DNA of 64,000 nucleotides from Brachionus plicatilis (Eukaryota; Rotifera; Eurotatoria; Ploima; Brachionidae): NCBI GenBank assembly GCA_010279815.1, contig QEOQ01000041.1, positions 809,048 to 873,047 of the forward strand, written 5' to 3'. Shown one piece after another: positions 55,570 through 64,000 of the stretch. The notes under the pieces were generated by a model that saw only the letters and a list, made by a program, of their open reading frames with translations, had not been told where the DNA came from and searched no databases. Every line of letters begins with the position of its first letter. Position 1 is the first letter of the stretch. The position numbers and the translations under genes are program-made.

Positions 55570-56710
55570 TTAAGGTGAGCTACTTGGCTAGATCAAAGCC
55601 TTTCTTGAGGGGAGGAAGCAAAGAGTGGTGATTGGAGAAAATAGCTCGGACTGGAAGGATGTAAAGAGTGGCGTCCCCCAGGGCTCGGTCTTGGGGTCAT
55701 TACTATTCGTCGTATTCATTAACGATATTCCGGAAATAATCACAAACTTATCTAAACTCTTAGCGGCCGATTGTTAGATCATCGCGGTAATCAGAAATAT
55801 TTCGGACAGGTTACAGTTGCAGGAGGATCTCGACAAGGTAACTAAGTGGGCACAAGAGTGGAAAATGTTATAAAATTTGCTAAAATGTAAAAATATGCAT
55901 GTTCGAAAATCAAACAAAAACACCAAAACCAGAATACCACCAATTACTTACACAATGAAGAATCCAGACGGCACTAGATACGAATTAGCAGAAACCAAGT
56001 CAGAAAGGGACCTCGGAATCCAGCTTACGAGGAACTAAAAATGGAGTGCACAAGCTAAAATAGCAGCAAACAGAGCTAACTTCGCACTTGGATCACTTAA
56101 ACGCGCCTTCAAAAGTTGGGCATGCGACACAGTCAAGACATTATACTGTAGTTTAGTGAGACCTCACCTAGAATATGCAGCATCAGTTTGGAACCCGTAT
56201 AATAAGGCGGATATTAAAACAATAGAGAGAGTCCAAAGAAGGGCCACCAAGCTTGTACCAGAACTCAGGAGACTCCCCTATGAGGAATGGCTTGCTAGAC
56301 TTGGCCTCACTACTCTTGAAGAGAGAAGAATCCGCGGCTCTGCAGTCACATTCTATAAAATTGCGAACGGAATAAACTTGGTTAACTGGTTCCACCCAAA
56401 TAGTGTTGCACAAGGGTTGAGGTCAGACAGGCCGGCTAGTGGAATTCGAGGAAGCCAACACAGAGGAGCAAGACAATTCACAAGGAACTGTGGCCAACGA
56501 GGAAACTTCCTCGTAAACAGAATTATTCCGGTTTGGAACAAGCTACCGCATTTTGTAGTCAACTCTCCATCAAAGAACACTTTCAAAGCGAACTACGATA
56601 AGAACGTGAAAATGGGAAATCCGAAATAAGTCAGCATGGCCACTGTCATACTTGCAGTGGCCATGCTGACAAGGTCATTGTTGCGGCTTAACATATTATT
56701 ATTATTATTA
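55570..56710 (+). mobile_element. CR1/L2-like LINE, 3' part with hairpin and ATT tail
   Basis: This is the least decayed LINE in the window and is clearly GC-richer than its surroundings. It reads KAFLEGRKQRVVIG, SGVPQGSVLG (RT motif), then FINDIPEI, then a damaged catalytic box (LLAADC followed by a stop), DLDKVTKWAQEW, then an open 157-codon end (56156-56629): VRPHLEYAASVWNPY, VQRRATKLVPELRRLPYEEW, LTTLEERRIRGSAVTFYK and IIPVWNKLPHFVVNSPS. Internal stops lie near 55776, 55872 and 56037. Directly after the stop is a 16-base-pair hairpin, then GCGGCTTAACAT and an ATT-repeat tail. The 5' half is missing, as expected for truncated target-primed insertion. Confidence 0.9.
56630..56670. repeat. 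Perfect 16-bp hairpin at the LINE 3' end
   Basis: GTCAGCATGGCCACTG, a 9-base loop, then the exact complement CAGTGGCCATGCTGAC. It starts next to the LINE stop codon, where 3' hairpins serve as the reverse transcriptase recognition site in some LINEs. Confidence 0.92.
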
Positions 56711-56944
56711 TTTAATGTATAAAATTATTTAGATTTTACAACGCAAAATTTATTTTTTGTAATTTTCTAGAAAAAATTTTTAAATATTTTATCGTTCAAA
56801 TACTGTTAAACAGGTGGCTTTCAAATTTTTAGGTATCAGACTATTAGTCAATGAAACAGACGTATTTCGGGTAGGCGCTTTACTAAGGAACTAATAAGTA
56901 AAGTAATATAAAGCTTTCTTTATTCATGGCATTTATTAAATCTA

Positions 56945-57132
56945 AAAGGACAATGGTACGCTGAATAATTTTTTTTATTTAAAACCTTTATTACTTCATT
57001 CTATATATCAAACGAGAGCTTAGTCAATATCGAACAAAACTAGATATATGTCTTGATTTTTTATCTTTTTTTATTTGAATGAAGTAATAATGTTTAAAAT
57101 AAAAAAAATTTTTCAGCGTACCATTGTCCTTT
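56945..57132. mobile_element. 188-base inverted-repeat element, CTA target
   Basis: The ends are AAAGGACAATGGTACGCTGA and its complement TCAGCGTACCATTGTCCTTT, and the similarity extends ~55 bases inward. CTA flanks both sides (56942-56944, 57133-57135), which fits a 3-base target duplication as in PIF/Harbinger elements. Confidence 0.75.
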
Positions 57133-57497
57133 CTAATGTGGTTAAATATTGGGGTTATTGACGTTAAATCCTTTTTTATCAAACATATCACCTGATTAGC
57201 CTTTAATTTTCTCAATTTCCTATAGTTCCAAAAATCTTTATATAGAGGAATATTTTGGAATATTGGGAAATTAAGAATTTGAATTTCTGTAAGTTGATGA
57301 CAAAATTTTAAATTTAGTAATTTAAATAATTCGTTTTGTTGATGTAACAAGGTGCATTAAGCATTTCTGTATAAGACTGCTTGTTTCATGAATAAGTAGC
57401 ATATTAGTTGCTTTCATCTTATTCAATTTTATTTTTTAATAAATAAACCACTAGAATAATATTATGACAAGGTCTTGAATGAAGGTATAAGACCGTT

Positions 57498-57880
57498 AAA
57501 ATGAACCTCCCACACTATTTCATTGACTGGATAAGGTTTTCTTATGACTCCGGGAAATTCAAGGTAAACGTAAATGATAGTATTAGAGAAGCATTTCCAA
57601 TAACTGCAGGTTTGCCTCAAAAATCAGTTATTAGTCCTTTATTTTTCAGTATATTTATTAAGGATATCCCTAAAAATAATAAAACAAATAAAGAATAGTT
57701 CCTTCTTTTTGCTGACGATCTTGTCACTTTATTTATTTATAAGAAATATGGCAATGTAAAAAAGAAGATCAATAAATGCTTGATGCATAGATGAATTAGA
57801 ATGGCTTTACAAGTGAAAAATGAAGATTTCAGTTAAAAATTCTTGTCCAAAATAAAAAGTATAATGCTGATCTAAACATC
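57498..57880 (+). mobile_element. LINE reverse transcriptase fragment
   Basis: It reads FIDWIRFSYDSGKFKVNVND, AGLPQKSVISPLFFSIFIKD, then past one stop LLFADDLVTLF (intact FADD catalytic box). It is decayed downstream. It is similar to 36470-36650. Confidence 0.75.
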
Positions 57881-57948
57881 AGAATCTTTGGAAACAAAAT
57901 CATTACACAAATAAAAATAAGTACCTATAATATCTAGGGTCTACCTAG

Positions 57949-58565
57949 TCCCCACAAATCAAAAACTTTTTCCCACAAAGAAAAAAAATTCAGCACAAAA
58001 ATAACTTGACTACGACAAAAACTGCTCTCCACAAATTTTTTTCATAAAGACAAATTTTTTCATAAAGTTTCAAAACTGTTAAACACAAAAAAAAATCTTC
58101 TAAGCAAATTTTTTTAATATCTATTAAAAACTGCCACTAAATATTTTAGATAATAAAATGTCTATGATTTTACGTAATAAAAAAAAATTTCCGAATTTTC
58201 GGAACTTAAAAATCCAAAAAAAAATAAAGCGAAAAAGACAAAACTATGACAATTCATTGAATGATACTGGGCCAATATTATATGAGAATCCGACGAATTT
58301 GTTAATAAACATAAAAAAGGTAGTCCAAAATTAGCTGAAAATTGGTTTTCCTTAAAATGATTTTAGTTTAATTATTTTATTAATTAAATATTTATTTTTT
58401 TTGTATATAATTTTATAAACACTATTTGAAAAAATTATATAACAAATTTATTAAATATTTTTTCACCACAAAAAAATTGTGTTATGTAGTGATTTGTGTT
58501 AAAAAGTTCTTGGTTTGTGGTAAAAAGTTTTTAGTTTGTGGGCAACAGTTTTATAATTGTGGGGA
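57949..58565. mobile_element. Probable inverted-repeat element (CCCCACAA ends)
   Basis: TCCCCACAAATCAAAAACTT at the left and AATTGTGGGGA at the right, with inverted CCCACAAAC/GTTTGTGG and AAAAACTTTTT blocks repeating inside each arm. No target duplication was found; decayed. Confidence 0.45.
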
Positions 58566-59559
58566 ACCATTTATCTCTAATATCTATAAATTATGTATCT
58601 TGCTATAAATTTCGATCATAATTGTTTAAAAGTCCCAAAAAAAAGTCCAAATCCATATTCTAACTTTCATATTTTATTGAATTAAATCAGAGTTGGTTAA
58701 TGGTCAAAGCAAAAATTCAAAGTCAAATTTGGTTATGATTATCAAAATAAATGTTCAAAACTTCAATTTATATAAAATTGTTTAACTTATTTTTTTTCAG
58801 TTAAAATGATAAATTTATTTAGATAATTTAATCTTTTTGAAAAATATTTTTGTATCAAAATTCTTTAAATCTTAATTTGCATCGTTTTAAAAAAGACATT
58901 GTAAATAAAATAAAGAATTGATGTTAACTAAAAGAATAACCTCTAAATAAGATATAAACATGAAAAAATGAAAAAAATTCAAAATCAGCAAAAATTTTTT
59001 AACTTGCAAAATTGTATAACGTTAAAAGAGCAAAATTCACAATTGACTTTGACTTTTGCGGTTCTCCGCTTGGTTCATCTTTCCACTCTGAAACATTCTC
59101 GCCGAGAATTCTGATAATGTTATAGAATTTGTCAATCATGAATATTTAGTATCCGTGACTTTCTTTTGGATTCGAATTACTTTTTAAATAAAATAATATA
59201 GAGAGGCACTAGACAAAAGATTGGTTGACACCACTTGGTCACCGATAACCAATTGAAACAGCAAAAAGCCACAATTCAATTAAAAGTCAAGATTTTTACG
59301 AAGCTGATTTAATAGTATTTCGGGCTTTTGCTTGAGTCTAAATTAAACAGAAACTATATTTTGTTTCTCGGTAAATTTTTTTCTTATTCGATTAAGCAGT
59401 TTATCTTTCTCCATTCGAAAAATTAGGACAAAGCATTTAAGCCAAATTATTTTAAAAAATTAGACAAAAAAATCCCAGACTTATTTATATTTAAAGACAT
59501 TTACTTCAGAATTTAAAATATATCATACAGTACGTTTCTAAACAGAGTAAACAGTTTCT

Positions 59560-59730
59560 AGAGCATTGCTTAAGCAGCTCTAGCGCAGTTCTCATGGTCT
59601 GCTTAAGCAATTTAGAGCATCGTTATGTATATACCGACATGTCGTTAAATAATCTTTTTAAATGTTATAGGACCCTGTCGTTAATTCTGAATACCCAGAT
59701 ATTACGACATGTCGTTAAAATATAAAAAGA
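59560..59730. repeat. Inverted and direct short repeats (TTGCTTAAGCAG; CGACATGTCGTTAAA)
   Basis: ATTGCTTAAGCAG and its complement CTGCTTAAGCAAT lie ~20 bases apart, and GACATGTCGTTAAA occurs at ~59636 and ~59703. It is GC-richer than the flanks. Confidence 0.55.
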
Positions 59731-59934
59731 AAAGTCAAGTTTGATCGAATAAATATTTTAACTTTTATTTAATAATACTACTAAATATTATTTTCACAGT
59801 GTTAGTCGAAAATTAATCGAAAATTATTTTCCAACAGTTAAAGGACTTACACTAGTGCTTTCAGCAGCTATTTGAATCATATTTTATAACTGATTAAGAA
59901 ATTCAATAAACCATCTGGCTCCAATTGTATCGAT

Positions 59935-60060
59935 TTTTAGCAGCGTTTTTTCTGCAGCGTGAAAAACGCTGAAAAAACACTGAATAAACGCTGAAAAGAA
60001 GCCGTTTTAATGTTGGTAAAACGGCGTTCTTTTCAGCGTTCTTTTTTTTCCGGGGATGTT
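59935..60060. repeat. ACGCTGAAAA repeat cluster with a long hairpin
   Basis: AACGCTGAAAAGAAGCCGTT and its complement pair as a ~23-bp stem with one bulge around a GTTGG-containing loop; AGCGTTTTTTC / GAAAAACGCTG copies lie on its left side. It ends in TTTTCCGGGGATG. Confidence 0.7.
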
Positions 60061-60239
60061 TAATAAATTTATTAAAAACTATCTACGCTCTGTTTTCCTT
60101 TTTTTTATAAATAGAGCGTAAGTCAAGATTAATTAAGATAAAAACAAAGTAAATGGAAGTTTAAAAATAAATAATAGTTTTTGCTCATTATACTTTTATT
60201 TTTATAACTTAGTTTATGCATTATACATTAACAACATTA

Positions 60240-60535
60240 CCAGCTAGTAATTTAAGAAGACATGATAAAAGACTAGTGAAAGAACTGAACAAAAAGGGTC
60301 CTCATCGTTTCAATTTCTAAATTAATAGGGTGGTGGATATATGGAATGGTTTGTCAAAAAGAGCTGTAAATGCTGTTTCACTCAATAGTTTCAAGGCAAT
60401 AATCGACAGAGAAGTTTTTGGTATGGATAAAAGCAAAGACTGCGAAGGCTCTTAATGGGCTAGGCGCCATATTGGCGTTGATATAGCGATCATTTTCGCT
60501 GTACAGTAGTTCACACTACTACTACTACTAATTAT
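60240..60535 (+). mobile_element. LINE 3' end with CTA-type trinucleotide tail
   Basis: Translation gives RRHDKRLVKELNKKGPHRFN, RVVDIWNGLSKRAVNA and SLNSFKAIIDREVFGMD, the final block of CR1/L2-like LINE proteins. Two small hairpins (GGCGCC...; AGCG...CGCT) follow, then (ACT)n at about 60518-60532. Confidence 0.75.
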
Positions 60536-60939
60536 AAAAATCTTTGTTAAATTAGTTTTTATTTATTTTTAATTTTCTTAATTATTGAATAGTTGAATGA
60601 GATTAAAAATTGAAAAGTTGAATAATAGAATAATTGAATAGTTGAATGATTTAAAAAAATTAAAATTTGAAAAATTGAAAAGTTGTTTTGAATGAAAACT
60701 TGAATAAACGAATAAAACACACTGTTAGCATAGAATAATAATCAAAAAATGATAATTGTAAAATCGAATAATACAATTTGTTAATTACACCCGCTTTTAC
60801 TGGATTTTATATTTTTTCATCATTAAATGGGTTTTTAAATAAATTTTTTTTCAATCATTATTTTTTATGTCTTTTTTTACCAATTTTTTTATAAAAAAAT
60901 TAAAATTGTTTTCAATAATTTCAATTATTGTCTTCACAT

Positions 60940-62074
60940 TAGGGTTGTTAAACGCACTAAATTTTGAAACATTGAATTTTTTTTTTATTTCATAATTATA
61001 AAATGAAACTTCGAAATGCCTACATTTTTTTAAATTTCTTACTTGAAGGCAAAATTTCAATCTTTTTAGTTTCTCAGATTGAAATTAAAACTTCAAGATT
61101 AAAATTTAATATCTTGAAGTAAAAATTTCAAGCAATTTTTCTACAAAAAGAGACTTGAAAAATAATTTCAAGTCAAAAAATTTCAAATGTCTAATTTTTA
61201 ACTTTGAATTTTACAAATAATAATATATTTACAAAAATATCAAATTAAATTTCTTTAAAGCAATTTTTTATTTTTTTGATTTATGAAAAAAAAAATTTTT
61301 TTTTAAAATGCTTACCGATAGAACAAATTCTACTAATACCGAAACCCCAACGTCTTTTAACCAAAAAAAGCGACAAGAAATTGAACCTTGGAGAAGATCT
61401 TTGGTATAGTTGCATTATGCGTCTAAGACACATAGAGGCTTAGCAAAATGCAGGATTTGTTTAAAAAAAATAACTTTTTACAATGGTTTTTCAAGTGAGG
61501 TTTCAAAGCACTTATTCATAAATAGATTTTAAATTCGAGTTCAAATATTATGAGCTATTGAACTATAATTTTTCAGAAAAGAATACAATCTATAAGCCGT
61601 TAGATTTTTATAGACATTTTAAAAAGAAATTTCTATTTTATCTCAAGTATGTGATTAATTTATTGCGTAACAGCAATCTCAGTAACCTCTGAAAACCTTT
61701 TCAGCAATGCAGGTTTAGTTCAAAATGACAAAAGAAATCGGATGGAACCGTCTGCTTTAAATATGGTCAGTTTTATTATGAAAAAAAAATTTTAAACTTT
61801 TTTCAATTTTCAATTCAATTTTAGACTCTGAAGTTCAAAATTTTTAATTAATGATTTCGTTTTTTATAAATTTTCTAATATCAAATTTTTTGTGTTAAAT
61901 TAATTTTCAAATTTAGTAAACTACACAATAAGAAAATTTGAAATTTCACGGTTTAAATTTTTGAAGGTTTTTTTACCCAATTTGAAAAAAACGATTTTCA
62001 AGGTTTGGAAAAAAACTTCAAGTGAAATAATTTTGAAATAACTTCGAAATAAAAAATTTCGATTAACAACCCTA
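60940..62074 (+). mobile_element. hAT-family DNA transposon, internally deleted
   Basis: The terminal repeats are TAGGGTTGTTAA and TTAACAACCCTA. The flanks CTTCACAT (60932-60939) and CTTCAAAT (62075-62082) match at 7 of 8, the hAT duplication length. At 61308-61510 the plus strand encodes a BED zinc-finger-like segment (EPWRRSLV, then AKCRICLKKI with a C-x2-C pair and a following histidine). At 61665-61795 it encodes the hAT dimerisation end (TSENLFSNAGLVQNDKRNR, MEPSALNMVSFIM). The catalytic middle is missing and stops are present, so it cannot move itself. Confidence 0.82.
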
Positions 62075-62082
62075 CTTCAAAT

Positions 62083-64000
62083 TGCAAAATTTTAAAAGGT
62101 TTAATTTTAAAAATTTTGCGAATTTTTTGAATTTAAAAAATATGACCAAAAATATTCAAATATTTGAAAAATACAGGGATACTATAAAATTGACTTTCAA
62201 AAAAATAAAATTTTGACAGCTTTCTTAAAAATGCCATGTAGTTATGTTCTTAAAAAATTTTGAAAAAATTCGAAATTTTTTTGTTACCTAAGGTGATGCA
62301 TAAAATTTTAAGCAGATTTGAAAGATGATTATTTTTTTTGACAAATTTATTGATTATTTTTATTTTCAAAATCAAGCTAATGTAAAGCTTTTCATCAAAA
62401 TGATTTTTTGAAAATTTAGCATACTTTTTTTTATAAATATTAGCATTAATCTGGCATTAAATAATCCATTTGGAGCTGAATTTACCACCTTTAGTTCTAG
62501 AAAATTAGATTAATAACATTGCAACTTTTCACTATTTAATTGAAAATTATGTATAATTTTTATTTCTGTCGCAATAATTATCTAAAAGCAATAAAATTTT
62601 GAGTACTATTTAAATTAATTTATTATTCGAAACAAAAACAAAATTTTAAATCGCGACATATTGTGAAAAAAGGAAAAAAATTTAAAAATCGAAAATTAAT
62701 TATTCTTTACCCGGAAGATAAATTTTTTCAACAACTAAATTAACGTTTTGTTCATTTCTGTTCTTCTATACATAATTAATAAAAAGAATTTTCTAAAAAA
62801 TTAAAAAAAAGAGAATATCATAATATTTTAAAGAATTTTTGAATTGGACTCGATGAAAACTTTCTAAATTTAGAAAACTTTTAGAAGAATCTTCTTTCAT
62901 TTTAAGTTAATCATGTGCTTAAAATCTCATAATAATTCTTAAAAAAGAAAACCTTTACTAAATTTCTTTTTTTTTGTTAAAATAGTTCAATTTTTAATTT
63001 TCAGAAAAATTGGTAAAATATTTCTTCATATTTTTTCAGTGTTATTTACATTCCCATTGTTTTTTTAAAAACCTTAGTGAGCTTAGTATATATACTCTTC
63101 TCCTAATTAAATCACATGTTAAATATAAAATGGTCTAAGTAATGCTATTAATATTTTTTTATATGATTTTTTGAAATATATGTTTATTTAATCTTTTCTT
63201 ATATCTATTTTTTTTCTAGACTGATTTTTATTTTTCCAAATTACGATTAAAATATTGGCACGATGATATGTTGACTTTTAAATTAGTTTAATCTCTTATT
63301 TTTCTTTATGGACCTACATAACGATAAAGTTAGTGCTTTTTTTTTTCTTTTTCATAAAATTTCATATTTGTGAAGTGATGTAAAAGAATTTAAAGTCTTT
63401 TACTGTTTCTGAATCAAATTTAAAAAAATTAATTTAATAAAGCTTAATGTGTCTCTTTATTGCAATTTTCAATTTTAGAAAAATTGTAAATGGACCAAAA
63501 ATAAAGTTTTAAAATCGTTCTCTTTTAAAAAAAAGACTTAATTTTTCAAAAAAATTAAAAGAAAAGATGATAATTATTTTCTTTTAAACAAAGCAAAAGT
63601 ATTTTTTAGAAGAGTAAAGTTTCAGGTTTAAAACTTTAGGGATTTAGCCAACCAATAAATAAAACAATTAAACTTCGTTTAAAGTTTGTTAAATGGAAAT
63701 CAAAGTTTTAACAAAAATTTGTGGTTTTTATAGCAGCTAGAATGTGTGCTTTAGCTGCATTAAATCTTAGATTAAACAATTCTTAATAATAAAGGTAGAA
63801 AAATCAAAAATTAGATGGAACAAAAACTTGATGTTTTTCGTTGAGGCTGAAATTTTATTGCTATCATATTTCAGAGAAAATGCAGAGTTTTTAATTTCAT
63901 TCTCCTTCCTAACACAGCTCTCTTAGATAAATCTTAGATGCTCTTAAATCTGAGATGACAATAAAGCATAAAATTTTGAAATTTAGATGAATAAAAAATA
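62083..64000. other. AT-rich sequence to the window edge, no recognised gene
   Basis: No exon or clear repeat structure that I can support. Confidence 0.5.

Larger units (their letters stand above)
58566..60239. other. Spacer with two unusual palindromic patches
   Basis: No gene is seen. It contains a decayed CAGAGTTGG-type piece at 58688 and the patches at 59560-59730 and 59935-60060 described separately. Confidence 0.45.

Noticed and set aside
57024..57350. 108-codon minus-strand frame
   Set aside because: Part of it runs through the 56945-57132 inverted repeat, and the rest has no recognisable motif.

Overview
This is an AT-rich window from an invertebrate animal genome. The evidence is spliced genes with GT-AG introns mostly 40-70 bases long, AATAAA signals after stops, and animal-specific gene families (nicotinic receptor, glutamate transporter, KIRREL/nephrin-type adhesion protein). 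The very low GC, tiny introns, crowded small transposons and a probable bacterial-type sugar gene would fit a monogonont rotifer or similar small invertebrate. That placement is inference; the sequence does not name the species.

Genes, left to right: (1) the 3' end of a polysaccharide pyruvyl transferase-like gene (+, cut by the window edge); (2) a nine-exon KIRREL/NEPH/SYG-1-like five-Ig adhesion receptor (-, 2110-4645); (3) a three-exon 3' portion of an unrecognised gene (+, 5513-5814), divergent from the receptor gene; (4) a twelve-exon SNAPC4 (SNAP190) gene (-, 9775-18642), with large introns full of repeats; (5) a five-exon ribosomal protein uL13/RPL13A gene (-, 22885-23911); (6) the end of a small cysteine-rich gene (-, 29420-29737); (7) a ten-exon alpha-type nicotinic acetylcholine receptor subunit (+, 38968-43636); (8) a six-exon excitatory amino acid transporter (-, 46764-49103). 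I reconstructed exon joins by hand. In each complete gene the exon lengths sum to a multiple of three and the joined protein matches family landmarks.

The rest is mostly AT-rich spacer with mobile DNA. There are decayed non-LTR retrotransposon fragments (11.8, 12.9, 26.9, 28.0, 36.5, 40.7, 55.6, 57.5 and 60.2 kb), several ending in a hairpin and/or a trinucleotide tail. There is a decayed hAT element (60.9-62.1 kb) and a DDE-transposase element with very long inverted repeats (21.0-22.2 kb). There are several families of small inverted-repeat elements with 8-base target duplications. The most striking locus is at 24.2-25.9 kb: a piggyBac-like element whose reading frame was hit by one small element, which was in turn hit by another, both with exact 8-base target duplications. 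A second composite lies at 52.9-54.0 kb. An inverted-repeat element at 1.26-1.87 kb carries a fragment of an AT-hook protein.

The genes do not form an operon or pathway. SNAPC4 (small nuclear RNA transcription) and RPL13A (ribosome) are housekeeping genes; the receptor, transporter and adhesion genes are typical of nervous or epithelial tissue.
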